Source: Liolophura sinensis (Eukaryota > Mollusca > Polyplacophora > Chitonida > Chitonidae). Taken from it: a stretch of 64,000 nt of DNA. Each line of letters opens with the position of its first letter. Position 1 is the stretch's first letter. The position numbers and the translations under genes were made by a program. Under the pieces are notes generated by a model. The model saw only the letters and a list, made by a program, of their open reading frames with translations. It searched no databases and was not told the DNA's origin. The stretch is taken from NCBI RefSeq assembly GCF_032854445.1, contig NC_088295.1, positions 90,008,644 to 90,072,643 of the forward strand. Direction: 5' to 3'. Positions 13,268-24,384 of this stretch are shown piece by piece.

Positions 13268-14290
13268 CTATGCGGTACGGATCGCTGTATTCCGAGTAGG
13301 GCGGGGCTTGATGCGGGTAATCTCATACTGTGGATCACTGTGGGCTGTCAGCTTAATGCGCTCATCGGCCTTAACTACTACCGAATCCCCGACTTTAGAC
13401 TCGCCAGCCATGGCCCGTCGGTTTATGCGGTCACGGTTGTACACGCGAGAATTTTGTGAGTTCACTCTGGCCTTTTGCAAGACATTCCCTAGAATTGTCA
13501 ACCTACTGCTCATGTTCTGATTTGCCTCCACCGGTAAAGACAACGGCAGGCGAGCTCAGAGGCCGTACGTAAGAAAGAACGGAGTATAGTCCGTGAAAGT
13601 CGGTGATCAATTCCGAGCATCTTAAATTTGTCACATAATGCTAATGAATTAAATTTCTTACCCAAATCCGACATGACCTCCGGGATACCATGTCATGGGA
13701 AGTACTCCTTAAAAAGGTTCTCCTCCACAGACTCTGACGACTTACGCGAAATCGGATAAGCCTCTGCCAATGCAGTGTGATGATGAATTACGACCAAAAT
13801 ATAGGAGTTACCACTTAGTCAAAAGACCAATCAAATCGACGCCTACAATGTGACCAGGAAACCGTGCTACCGGCATATTAGAATAGGCCCATCGGACCCT
13901 AACCTGACGATGCACCAGGCAGGTGGGACACGAGTCGAGCATTTGCATAACATCGTTGTGCATGCCCTCCCATACGAAACTATCTCTAAGTAGCGTTAGG
14001 GTTTTATGTAACCATCGATGACTGGCCCTCTCGTGGGCCTGTTTGAGCACGCTTTGCCTACACCTGTGGGGTAATTTTATCCGCGGATAATCAGCTTGCA
14101 AGGGGGAAAGATGCCGGATAGAATACAGCAAACCATTGTGAATGGCACACTCATTAGGGACGTCTCGAAATTTATCGCCGTCCTCGAGCTCATGTTCCCT
14201 GCATAGCTCAGTTACATCTATATCGTAGGGCATCAGGATCGGTGTCCGGTATGAAATAGTCACCTGTATCAAAAGTTGCGATCTCCAGTG
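13268..14290 (-). pseudogene. Integrase of the LTR element (broken)
   Basis: The minus-strand fragment 14272-13808 holds the zinc-binding N-terminus (HERASHRW...CPTCLVH, an HHCC pattern) and the start of the core at VGVDLIG. A stop follows at about 13808. The core resumes with ILVVIHHHTALAEAYPISRK and MSDLGKKF in shifted frames (about 13800-13600). 13543-13268 holds a C-terminal domain-like segment (NRDRINRRAMAGESKVGDSV). The first two acidic positions of the D,D,E triad can be matched; the glutamate was not located with confidence. It is non-functional as it stands. Confidence 0.75.
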
Positions 14291-14352
14291 GTCGTCGGAG
14301 ACGGTAGAGCATATCTGCTCTAATATTGCGAGACCGTTTGATATTCGATCTT

Positions 14353-14607
14353 TTAGCCGTACTCGGCGATACGGACTGCCCAGCGTTGTACGTAGATGTT
14401 CCTGACATCACCAAGGAACAGGCTCTTCAGAGGCTTGTGGTCCTTATACACGGCAAAGTCCACCCCAAACAAATAAGGTCGTAATTTCTGCAAGGCGTAA
14501 ACGACGGCAAACACCTCTTTTTCTATGACCGGCCAGTGTAATTGGCTGTCCTTCAAAGTAGCAGACATATACTGTACGACCTTTTCAACTCCGTGGTTAT
14601 CTACCAC
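14353..14607 (-). pseudogene. RNase H domain of the LTR element
   Basis: Residues YMSATLKDSQLHWPVIEKEV and AVVYALQKLRPYLFG, then VYKDHKPL, are the standard Gypsy RNase H block (the S-R-x-L-x-x-E-x-x-Y-x-x-x-E-K-E-x-L-A-V pattern and T-D-H-x-x-L, here KDHKPL). A short linker toward integrase at 14414-14208 includes NIRADMLYRL, matching the usual N-x-x-A-D-x-L-S-R. The neighbouring RT and integrase are out of frame with it. Confidence 0.85.
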
Positions 14608-14697
14608 ATGACTAGATGCGCCAGTATAAGCCGGTAAGGTTTGTGCGAGTCAGGAAATGCCAGCACAACGTCGGTGAACAAAACTGTTAAAATCACC

Positions 14698-15517
14698 TTA
14701 ATGCTCCGATCCCCAAATAAAACGGGCATGCTTTCGTGTAAGCTTCAAAAGGGGTTCTACAACGTGGGCATACAGTGGTATGCATGACCGGTAATAGCTT
14801 ACCATACCTAACAACGATCTCACATCGGACACTGAAGTAGGTGGCGACATACCACGGATAACATCTACTTTTCCGCCTTGAGGCGAAATACCGGATGCCG
14901 CGACACGATACCCGAGCAAATCCACAGCGGGTTCTGCAAATCTTCACTTTTTCCTTTTCAGCTGCAGGTTGTATTCCTTTAGGCGTTCAAAGACGAGCCA
15001 CATGTGCTCGGCATCTTCCCTTACACTACGCGAATAGATTACGATATCATCCACATATACAAAAGACGAAGTTACCGATATAGGCCCTGAACACCTCCTC
15101 TATAGCCCGTTGGAATACAACCCCGCTGTAAACAAAACCAAAAGGCATGCGTACGAATTCAAAAACACCTTTGGACGGCATTTCAATATCTTTTTCGGCC
15201 ACAGGTATTTGCGTGTAACCCGATTTGAGATCAATCCTATAGAAAATAACACTACCATGTGAGGAGTCAAAAATATCTGCTATGTGTGGTAACGGGTAAC
15301 TATCTTTACGAGAAACTGCACTGAGCTGGTCCCCTGTTGGAAAGGTGCACTCCACCTCGGGATGATTCCTAGTCCCTTGCCTCTTGGCGATACCAAATAA
15401 GCGCTTATATTCCAGTAGAATGTAACCGATTTCCCGATTCCCAGTCGACTCGGACACAGAATCCATGAATCCACGGAACCTGCACAGCAAGTCGTTGTCA
15501 TGACCCAGAAAGTGCAT
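14698..15517 (-). pseudogene. Reverse transcriptase of the LTR element
   Basis: The minus-strand fragment 15517-15047 reads KDSYPLPHIADIFDS, FYRIDLKSGYTQIPV and FVRMPFGFVYSGVVFQRAIE, the fingers and palm of a Gypsy RT, with the first catalytic Asp in RIDLKSGY. The YxDD box should follow FVFCICG at about 15060 but the frame breaks there; plus-strand TCATCCACATATAC at 15049 decodes on the minus strand as VYVDD across the break. The thumb continues at 14925-14698 (LGYRVAASGISP, VRSLLGMVSYYRSCIP, KHARFIWG). At least two frameshifts are present. Confidence 0.85.
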
Positions 15518-15736
15518 GTCCCAAGTATTCCCAAAACCGGAGTTTTACGGTGTCATACTCCTGTACAGCACTACCACATCTCAGAGTGTCGAAACCAATT
15601 ACACATTTATGCAGCATATCCGGAATGATCATTATGTTAATGGGTCTTGTGTGAACAAACTTGACCTTAGTATCGCCCACACGGCAATTGAGGTATCGTA
15701 AATGTCGTATAATGTCCCTGGTTTACGCAAGGGGCC

Positions 15737-16050
15737 TTAGCACTCCAGGCGGTCCCATACGTCCTTACGTAGCAGTGAGGTGCAGGCCCCAGTGTCAACC
15801 AGTGCAGGAACCACGAGTTCTCCCACAACTAACTGGACAGAGAACCTGCCCGTGGCCCGGCATGTCTCGGTCATCGCCCGTTTCCCCTGGGCCTTATTGC
15901 CAGAGGAAAGTCTCTGCGTTGGTGCCTGCCTCGGGTAAATGTTTGACCCACCTCCTGGCCAACACTGTGAGCCTCTGTCACACACGCCCGCCAATAGTGA
16001 CTCAGTCTCCGGCAGCGGAAGCAGATCGGTTGCCCGTTAGGCATTGTTCT
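15737..16050 (-). pseudogene. gag zinc knuckle and retropepsin-like protease of the LTR element
   Basis: A CX2CX4HX4C knuckle (CFRCRRLSHYWRAC) is encoded at 16023-15982. Downstream, ending at 15737, is the retropepsin active-site region VPALVDTGACTSLL, with the D-T-G triad. An intermediate segment rich in Arg, Gly and Pro links them. Between the knuckle and the 5' LTR only about 500 bp remain, some of it SINE, so capsid and matrix parts of gag are missing apart from a short VEKLVESVRQDLATREV-like stretch at about 16290-16190. Confidence 0.75.
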
Positions 16051-16299
16051 GGTGAAGCATTTATGCCGACGCCCCTGTTCTGACGTATGCCGGTAAGTGC
16101 TACAAGGTTAGTGGCCTTGTCCGTTGTGCTCAACCACGCACCTCAGCCGTTGGACCCCCGCGGCCAGTGCGACCATGTCGGCCGCGCTACCTCTTCTGGC
16201 TTATGGCTGCGATATAGTCTTTCACCAACTGCCTTTGAGTCTGGTGTACCTCTCTTGTCGCCAGATCCTGACGAACAGACTCCACCAATTTCTCTACTA

Positions 16300-16430
16300 C
16301 CCGCGGATGATCGTGGGTTTCCCCCCGGCTCTGGCCGGTTTCCACCCACCATAATGCTGGTCGCCGTCGTATAAGTGAAATATTCTTGAGTACGGCGTAA
16401 AACATCAATCAAATAAATAAATAAATAAAT
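16300..16430 (+). mobile_element. 5'-truncated SINE inside the LTR element
   Basis: The 3' half of the same SINE family as at 10227-10491: GGTTTCCACCCACCATAATG, CTTGAGTACGGCGTAAAACA and an (AAAT)n tail ending at 16430. It lies where gag should be. It inserted into the LTR element or was carried along with it. Confidence 0.85.
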
Positions 16431-16525
16431 CTATTACCTGGGCGAGGGTTTGCCAATCACAAACCTTGACGCATCCGCCACAGTCTTCTGAATAACGACG
16501 TCTTTTTCCGCTGGAAGCTGGCCAC

Positions 16526-17142
16526 TGTAAACTTTTTATCTCATATGGCGCCAGCGGGCTTGTGCGCTCGTCTTGTTGGTGTTATGGCGCCAACCGAGAG
16601 CGGGTTGTTACACCTACAGAGCCGATGTCCAGGTTCAACCCGGCGTGAATAGCGTGTCGCCCGCGAAGGTGAGAAGGGTGAACAGACGCTGATATTTGCA
16701 CCATTGGTTCCTTTATTGGTTGCTGGCAGTTGGTTCGCACTGGGAACTCTCAATGTACATGCAAACCTCCGCCGAGGGTAGACGTCAGGCCAGCTCTCTA
16801 CCAAGACTCTTTCACAATACGGCTTGTATCTATCACGCCAATCTTACCTTCTAGCCATTAAAACAAATCACACAATGTTTTCGATACACGTAATACCAAC
16901 CCATTGCCCCTTCCACCTAGCACAAAACAGTACAGCTCTCACCGTCAACTAATTCCCGATGTATACATCATTGTTTGACTTTAGGCACGCAGCTCGAGAG
17001 CGAGTGGTATTTACAGAACTGACAACAAACAGCGTAGCCAGCGTTTGTATACTTCACAAACATAACGAGGCATGCACCGAACGTCATGCAGCTATAACAA
17101 TCATAATACCTTTACAGATAGAACATACAGGATTGAAGTGAT
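16526..17142 (-). repeat. LTR (5' copy relative to element sense)
   Basis: Partner of 10857-11504. It shares TGTAAAC at the low end and GATTGAAGTGAT at the high end. It lacks the 38-bp stretch present in the other LTR and has its own extra GCGAAGGTGAGAA-type bases near 16655. Confidence 0.9.
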
Positions 17143-17149
17143 GCGTAAT

Positions 17150-17730
17150 CCATATATTTTATAACGTGATTATCCTACATTTTACATGTGACTGTCCTGG
17201 ATGCTACATGTGATTGTCATAGGTTTTACATGTGATTGTCTTATGTGCAGCATGTGACTATCCTGAGTGCTACATGATTGTCCTGGGTGTTACATGTGAC
17301 AGTCCTGGGTGTTACATGTGACTCTCCTGGGTGTTACATGTGACTGTCCTGGGTGTTACATGTGACTCTCCTGGGTGCTACATGTGATTGTCATAGGTTT
17401 TAAATGTGATTGTCTTATGTGCTGCATGTGACTCTCCTGGGTGCCACACTTGACTGTGATAGGTTTTACATGTGACTGCCCTGGGTGCTACATGCGATTA
17501 CCCTGGGTGCTACATGTGACTGTCCTGTGTGCTTCATCTAACTGTCCTGGGTACAACATTTGACTCTCCTGGGTACCACATGCGATTGTCCCGGGTACCA
17601 CATTTGACTGTCCTAAGTTTTACAGTTGACTGTCCTGTGTGCTTCATGTGACAGTCCTGGTTACCACATGCGAATGCCATGGGTTATACATGCGACTGCA
17701 CCATAGGTGCTACATGTGACTGTCACTTTC
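17150..17730. repeat. 22-bp minisatellite
   Basis: About 25 imperfect units of TGTGACTGTCCTGGGTGNTACA, 22 bp each, starting directly after the LTR element. Variation is in GTGCT/GTGTT and CTGTC/CTCTC positions. Confidence 0.9.
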
Positions 17731-19547
17731 AGTGGATATAACAGTTAGGTCTAGTTCTATTGGCACAGTTTCTATGATTTTAATCATCCTCTCGCTCTTA
17801 CCTAGATTCGTTTATGTATCCTCTGCTGTGGGCATAAAGTGCCAATCCAATACTCAAAAACTGTATTTGGGATAATGCTTAAAATATGCTTGTCACCTCA
17901 CTGATACCGGAATTCAATCATTTGACTGCATTTTATTCCAAACTATTATGAACGTGCGAAGGGAATAATTAATGGTATTTTCAGATAAAATTTTTAATTT
18001 GGAACAATTATATCGTAGTATAGAGAGCTGGACAATCTCACGTGAAAAGTCTTCTTGTGGTATGTGAATGTGGGCGTTATAGTTAAGGATCCAAATACAG
18101 TTGACATTTGAATTTGTTGTGACGACACAACAATGCTTATTCCAATATAGCCATGCATCTTGTAAAGCTTTGGTCAATGAACATGTAGCTAGCTATCGAA
18201 GTGAGTCTCGCAATATGGCTATATCGTTGCCTCACTACATGGCAGCGTCCTCTTTATCTCGCTACCTCGCTATCTTGTTACTTCGTCCTTTACAATACAG
18301 AACGAGGCAGCCTGGTAACGATGTAGCCAAAGGTCCATGTTCTGTAGTACATAATGCTGTCACCTGTAGCTTGTTTCACTTCGGCCTAAATCCAACACTG
18401 TACAGCACTATGTTCTTCTATGTAGTACACTGGCGAATTGTCTCAAATCACTGGATAAAATCACTAGTTATCAAATCCAGATCTTATTGTCTAACCTTTG
18501 GTGTTACCCCTAAATAAAGCCAGCCTTGCCATACATCTGGTGTGATGCCATAAACCGTTCTTGACGAGTGGAACATCCGAGCGAAATATCGTCACATCTA
18601 AACATCTGTAGAGGTCCTAAGTGAGTTTGAGGAAATCGATACTCTGACTTAAAATATAAACCCCCTGAACGGAATTTTCCCATGGTCTAACATTTAACCG
18701 GCTCCTATGGTATGGCATGCATGGTTACTTGAATGTAAAGCCGAATTAACTCTGTTACCACAGACGGGGTTATCTGAAGATGCACGCCCCTGAGGGAAGG
18801 GATCCGTCTGGACAAGATCCAGCATAGAGCAAAGGACATTCTCCCACTAGCAATTTCCCAAGAGGGAGATAACTCCCAGTGCTGAAAAATGACAGGTATC
18901 TAGACAGTTATACCGTGACGGTGGTGTACAGTGTAACGTTACAAATGCTGGCAGGATCATGAATGGAGAACAACTCTTGACGAACAGCCAGTAAAGTATA
19001 AATCTGTAAGCCTCAACTCACCCCTAACAGTGTTGAGTCTACATGCACGTTGGCTGCAGTCATCTCAAGTCAACTGACTCTGTAATATGTTGAATCTTAT
19101 GTCAGAAAGCTTACCGGAAATTTTCCACAAAACGTGAAACACGAGGAATGTATTACGACGGAGAGATACTCTTGAATTGAGTCAATGAGTCCACAGGCCT
19201 GACTTGAAAGGTGGTGTGTATACTGTAAGTCGTATAAAGGGCGGTAGATCACGTGTGGCGTACACATCGGTGATATGGAAGTGAAAGTGTGAAATGTACA
19301 CTGCTGTCCAGATGCACATTGCGATTCCTGCTGGACCCTCACTAACTCATGCAGACCTTTAAAGCGATAGATTTTTGCGACTGGCAGTCCATTAACCACA
19401 GGGGTTGCGGGTTCGAATCCATCTCGAATCGATCAATGGGTTTCACAGGCACTAACTCCGGTATCTTTCAACCATAACACTGAACGCCTGCTCAATGTTT
19501 AAAAAGCCAATAGAAAGGAATATGCTTCCTTGAAACTAAAGCTTTGG
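17731..19547. other. Unique intergenic DNA, no supported gene
   Basis: Open frames here (for example plus 18101-18517 and minus 19399-19097) show no family I recognise, no splice context and no codon pattern that stands out. Near 19400 the sequence GGTTGCGGGTTCGAATCC resembles a polymerase III B box and may be the edge of an old SINE. Confidence 0.4.
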
Positions 19548-19690
19548 TGCTAGTTGTTCAAAAGTGTATTATAGTTGATTCAGTTAATCTTAACACCAAT
19601 CTCATCCCAATACAAAGTACATGGTACTTTAGTCTGGACTAAAGTTAATACCTGGATTAAGTACTGATACACTTGTGAACAACTGGGCCC
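19548..19690. mobile_element. MITE with imperfect terminal inverted repeats
   Basis: The left end TAGTTGTTCAAAAGTGTATT pairs with the right end, which in reverse complement reads CAGTTGTTCACAAGTGTATC; pairing continues for about 45 bp around a short middle. There is no coding capacity. The end GGGCCCAGTTGTTC is of a kind often seen in DNA-transposon MITEs (inference). Confidence 0.65.
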
Positions 19691-20590
19691 TTGATGGTGA
19701 ATAGAAACCAGCAAAATACTAGAACTGACTCGATTGCCACCAATTGTTGAAAAGCCAAGACATATTAAGAACTAATGATTTATAAGCTGGATTCTAGTAA
19801 CTGGAAATCAAACTTCGTGGACCAAAATCGCTATCACATATAAGTTCCCGAAATGTTATATTGATGTGACCCTAACAGCCATCCATATTCGTGAATGGAT
19901 ATAGGGGAGGGGCCGACTAGATGCTTTAAGTAAAACTATTTACAAAGCGTCTGAATAATATTTATACATGTATGGAGGCGTCGTAGCCTGTACCGTAATC
20001 CTTATATGCCTAACATACCTTTTATACTACTATACTGAAGCCTTACCGATGTTCATGTAATACGATATACTAAAACGTGACTGACGCTTTTGTGTCAGAC
20101 TGGGTATAGTTTATGCACTAAATGTACTTTGGACTTTCAATGACGGAAGTTTGCACTGTAATAGGATTCTGTTGTACACAAGCTAAATAATGTTCACAGC
20201 AATCCTGAAAGCAGCAGTATAGCCTGGGAAACAAACAATAGACTATATTTAGTCCTATAGATTTTTCTAGAGCCACCAGGGAGGACTGCTTAATAGGAAC
20301 CCGGCAGTTCGAAGACGCCATCTTGTAAAGGTAGGTACTGCAAATATACGGAGGGAAAACTTTCTTTAGAACAAATATGCAGGTAATAACCAGTCTAGTA
20401 CATACATTTTCCTTATAGGAGATATTAGTCTTACAATTTAGGTTACCACGGGGTAACCAAACTATCCCGCTAGACTTCCTGCGTGGACACCTAATAAACA
20501 GGTAAAATAAATTAGTTTGAGTTTACCACTAAATAATACATCACAAACTTTTGGTGTGGCAAATGAAAAGGTAGACCTCCAAACAAATAG
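19691..20590. other. Unique intergenic DNA
   Basis: No supported exon or repeat. It may include the 3' untranslated part of the LINE at its right edge, whose end I could not define. Confidence 0.4.
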
Positions 20591-20596
20591 ACACAT

Positions 20597-20884
20597 TTAG
20601 TTCAGTCGGTAAAGTACCTCAGCCATAGAGGAGAATTGCGCCCAGATGTCCGTGTAACCAAGCAGCCTTATATTATTTAACATGATATCCCTTTGAACAA
20701 CATACCTTTCGCACTCTAGCAGATAATAGGCAGCTGTTTCGAGAGGCCCACCACAAATACATTTAAGTGAGTCAGTAATAAAATTGTTAAATAAATCATC
20801 ATTTAGCGAGCTACATCGATTTCTTAGTCTACATAAAAGTATATTTGACCAGCGCATGCCAACATAATACCATACCGGTGGCAC
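20597..20884 (-). pseudogene. LINE ORF2 C-terminal Cys-rich region
   Basis: RCSSLNDDLFNNFITDSLKC followed by CGGPLETAAYYLLECERY matches the R-x-x-x-S-x-L-x-x-x-L-F and C-x-C-G-x-x-E-x-x-x-H-x-L-L-x-C-x-x-Y pattern seen after the RT in many LINEs. The His position is replaced by Tyr (AAYYLLEC). Confidence 0.75.
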
Positions 20885-21296
20885 TGGCGGGTAAATAGCT
20901 TTTCTAGCGCTACGTTAAATTCTTTATGATTTTTGATTTGTCTGAGTGAATATGGTAAGGTTTTCCTGTCCAAACAGTTTGTAGGAAAAAAGAATTACTA
21001 AAGCTGGCTGTTCTACATCGAAAAGTTGTTAGTTAACTTGTTGATCTGATTTGATACTGATTACACTGATGTGCTGGTGATGGTAGTGTGCTATCAAATA
21101 CGTTGCTAGTTGTATCATTACGATAACGTTGACAGAAAACCAGCCTGTGTATATAGCGCCGTTTACGCAATTGTATGAAACCTGACTCTTCATAGAGTAG
21201 GTTAGAGGCAGCACTTTTAGTTAAGCCATTGATGACACGTAGTGCGTCCTTTTGGATGTTTTCAATGGTACTTACTTGGCCTTCATTAATATTGTC

Positions 21297-22270
21297 CTAA
21301 ACTATGTCTGCATATTCCATAGATGGTCTTACAAAACATTTGTACATAATTTCTAGGCATTTTCTGCTTAGACGATATTTAAGTGCTCTGAACACAGGCA
21401 ATTTTTTATGGGCAGCTTCCACAAGGTTATCTATATGATAAGTCCAGTTCCCAGCGCTATTAAAGATTAATCTAAATGCTTGTGCGATGTAGTTGAAATT
21501 ATATTTTTCCCTAAAAACTGAAATGATAACTGCGATGGTTGCCTGTGTCTTGAAGTGACACAAAAATCAATTTTTTCAAGGTCGTCAATTATGGAACTAT
21601 TAATGTTTTGCTGTTGGTCGGCTATAACGTAAAGGCAGGTGTCATCAGCAAATAACTTGATATTATTAGTAATTTCATTTGGAAGGTCATTAATATAGAC
21701 AAGGAACAATAAAGGGCCCAAAACGTAGCCCACGGGAACTCCGGCTTTTATAGCTCTAAGATTTGATTGGGAATCGTTTAGTACAACCCTTTGCTTTCCA
21801 TCTTTTAAATAATCCTCAAACCAGTTGAGCACCTTTTATTCCAAGTGACTTTAATTTAGCTAGTATGCCTTTGTACCAAATTCGATCAAAAGCCTGAGAT
21901 ATATAAAAAATATATGAAAAACACCTCCTAGAGGTCCACGAGTTAAACGGTTGTTGACTTTCATGGTACAAAACCATACTGGTTCGGATATATTTCGGGA
22001 CGCAGGTGGCTAAATACTGTCCGAAAGATAACGCGTTCGAAGATCTTGCTCATGTAGTTAAGCAAAGAAATTGGTCTGTAGTTTGAGGCCTTAGAAGGGT
22101 TCCCCGACTTGAATATAGGGGTAACGTTGGCAATTTTCCAGCAAAAGGGATACTTTCCTGAAAGATTGATTGAATAATGTCATCGAAATTGGAGAAATTT
22201 AGTACTTAGCTTCAAAACGCATTTTGGGACTGATGCCATTTGGTCCAGTGGCTTTGCTCGTGTCGACAGA
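21297..22270 (-). pseudogene. LINE reverse transcriptase (frameshifted)
   Basis: The palm motif FADD (in KLFADDTCLYV, about 21660-21630) and the block AGVPVGYVLGPLLFLVYIND (normally GVPQGSxLGPxLFxxYINDL) are read in one frame; the Gln-Gly-Ser of the latter is altered to Val-Gly-Tyr. Upstream blocks (KPNGISPKM, VWFCTMKVN) occur at 22260-21840 but in changing frames with stops. The downstream block with NWTYHIDNLVEAAHKKLPVF is in another frame. Confidence 0.8.
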
Positions 22271-22893
22271 CTAAAGTACGACATTGGATTCTACAGTAAT
22301 ACCTAGTAATTCTGTGTTAGTTTTAGGTGCAACACTGGGGCATGCTTCATTTGTGTCATTCAAGGAACAGACACTAGAAAAGAAATCGTTCAGAAGATTT
22401 GCCTTGTTTGCATTATCATATTCGTAATTGTCATTGCCTGTTAACAGAGGCAGAACTGGACTTACATTGGAGTTACCATTATTTAAGTAAGATTTGCAGA
22501 GTTTCCACCAAAACATACTCCCATCATTTCCGGATTCTGTTTTCTCATTTAATTTGTCTTTGTGAGATTTCTTGGCATTTATAATAAGTGAATTAACGTG
22601 ATATCTTTGTGTTTTGTAAGCAGTAATATGGAGTTCACATGCAGATTTGCGAGATTTTTTGTAAAGTTTATTTCTAAGTTTAATTTCTGTCTTAATTGCT
22701 GTTGATATCCATGGCTTGTCATTAGTATTTATTGTCACTGTACGATTTGGAATACTTATGTGAGCCGAGTCTAAAAGGGCATTTGTTATCAATAGACACA
22801 TTTCTACTTTGTCAACTGAGATTATTTCTTCTCAGTTTACCTGGGACAAAAAGTTACGTTACCTGCTCCAATTTGCTGCATTATATTGCCAAA

Positions 22894-23519
22894 TTAATAT
22901 TTTTGCATCTTTGGGATTGTAAATCTCAAATAGACAAAGACAAGACAGTGATCACTACAAAAGTTTGATACGGCCCCAGAATTTATTACCAATCCACACT
23001 TGTTGCATACAATCGGTTCTAGCAGCGTATTAGAAATAGGCCTCGTGGGTTCATGTATTAACTGAGTCATACCAAAGGTAGTGATAATAGTCGACAAAAG
23101 TTTATCAGCTGCATTCAACATAATTTCATTCAGGTCGGCTGTAAGTGTTATGTTGTGATTATAGAAAGTGTCAATGACAGATTCCAGATTATCTTTTAAC
23201 TCGTCCCACATCCCAACTTCTGTTCCTGGAGGTCTATAGATGACGCCAAGTACCGTGGACGGTTTGTCGAACAATTCTAGCCAGGCTTCAAAAAGATATC
23301 CTTTCCGACACATAGACATACTCCACCCCAAGCCTTGTCACGATCACGTCTAAGAGGCTCGTGAAATCCAAGCATTAAAAGAGAACTACTTAGGATATGA
23401 GAAGTGAGATGGGTTAAAGCTATAACATCAACGTCGCACAGATCTGCAAAAACTGAGTCTAACTTGTGTTTGAGTCCGCACACATTAAGATGTACGACTG
23501 ATAGATCAGAAAACAGCAT
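22894..23519 (-). pseudogene. LINE APE-type endonuclease (inactive)
   Basis: Blocks in order are VVHLNVCGLKHKLDSVFADL, VDVIALTHLTSHI, GFHEPLRRDRDKAWGGVC, VLGVIYRPPGTEV, NITLTADLNEIMLN, LIHEPTRPISNTLLEPIVC and SDHCLVFV. A frameshift at about 23330 separates the first three from the rest. The catalytic Glu normally found in an LTETHL-like block is absent: LTHL looks like that block lacking two residues (inference). The GDFN block is ADLN. The enzyme is dead on three counts. Confidence 0.8.
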
Positions 23520-23699
23520 GGTGTTTTGGGCGGACCAGGATCTACTTCAATATCACCACAAAGTAATAATGCAATTTTCATCAAGAAATAGAAATGGGTG
23601 AAACTGTATGCGGTACTTTGGTCTGGTCTTATGATGTGTAAAGTTCGTAGTAGGCACAGTTTCATACATTTTACAAGCAAGTATACAGGCAGTGTAGAA

Positions 23700-24380
23700 A
23701 AAAGAAGAGAAAATCTTCCAGATCTCAGAAAAACACGCCCAAAGAGACCAATTGCTGCACGGTGCTACAGTAGTTCATTACCCCATTGTCAATTTGTTCC
23801 AGCAAGTTATAAGTATGTGCGGGCAGTAGCAGATTTAAGACGGCCAAGCCTTCACTAAAGAATATAATTAACAATATTTCAGGATTACTCAAACCTATCA
23901 ACAAAACTGAACCACGGAGGTTGACAAACTCCATAGCTGATATAAAATAAAAAACAAATTCTAAAATTTATCTTAAATGTAATATGTACAAAAGTGCAAT
24001 GAATAGGTGTGGAGTATGTTTAAGTGTGAGGAACATTTAGACAGAAGGCAAAAATGGGCTTGTGATCAAAGTTGATATAACAAATACTTAAGAATGCAGT
24101 CAAATTGAAATCTATGTACGGAGACATCGTCTTTAAAATATATAAATAAGATACATAAGTAAGATTAATAAATAAATAGTAAATACATATTTTATCTCGT
24201 AAACTAGTAAGGTTACAGTAAAGATAAAAACAGGGAGAATTTAAGTTAAACCCAATTATGTACAGTTATATACAATGTACAATGTATGTCTGAGGATTGT
24301 TCAAAGAAAAAGAATATTTTTATTGCTGGTATAAACGTATATACGGCATTTTATATTGTTATAAGCGATAAATCAGGGTT
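23700..24380. other. AT-rich unique DNA
   Basis: Probably includes the 5' part of the LINE near 23700-23930. No gene is supported. The 52-bp array starts at about 24385. Confidence 0.4.
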
Positions 24381-24384
24381 GCCA

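Larger units (their letters stand above)
10857..17142 (-). mobile_element. Ty3/Gypsy-type LTR retrotransposon with env-like region, degenerate
   Basis: Two similar LTRs (10857-11504 and 16526-17142) flank a minus-strand interior in the order zinc knuckle, protease, RT, RNase H, integrase, env-like. This order places it in Ty3/Gypsy (Metaviridae); an env-like gene after integrase is known in several of its lineages. Many stops and frameshifts break the reading frames, most of gag is missing, and a SINE tail sits in the gag/leader region. Sequence shared by the LTRs starts TGTAAAC and ends GAAGTGAT. I could not fix a clean TG...CA end, primer-binding site or target duplication; a 4-bp AAGT is possible but weak. 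The element is old and non-autonomous. Confidence 0.9.
20597..23690 (-). mobile_element. Non-LTR retrotransposon (LINE, CR1/Jockey-like), broken ORF2
   Basis: Minus-strand fragments give, in order: an N-terminal stretch with a 2A-like motif (about 23557-23531); an APE-type endonuclease (23519-22894; HLNVCGLKHKLD, EPLRRDRDKAWGGVCLCV, GVIYRPPGTEV, FCSDHCLVF); a linker with WFEDY-type upstream RT blocks; RT palm (21832-21467; AGVPVGYVLGPLLFLVYIND, KLFADDTCLYV); RT end (21563-21297; ALKYRLSRKCLEIMYKCFVR); and a C-terminal Cys-rich part (20884-20597; CICGGPLETAAYYLLECERY). This is the APE-RT architecture of CR1/Jockey-type LINEs. Several frameshifts and stops, mainly at 21833-22270, make it inactive. 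No ORF1 and no clear tail or target duplication were found. Confidence 0.85.

Noticed and set aside
12694-13520. Plus-strand open frames across the LTR element
   Set aside because: Shadows of the minus-strand integrase and env-like regions.
18101-18517. A 138-codon open frame
   Set aside because: No recognisable domain, no splice context, low-complexity patches; likely chance.
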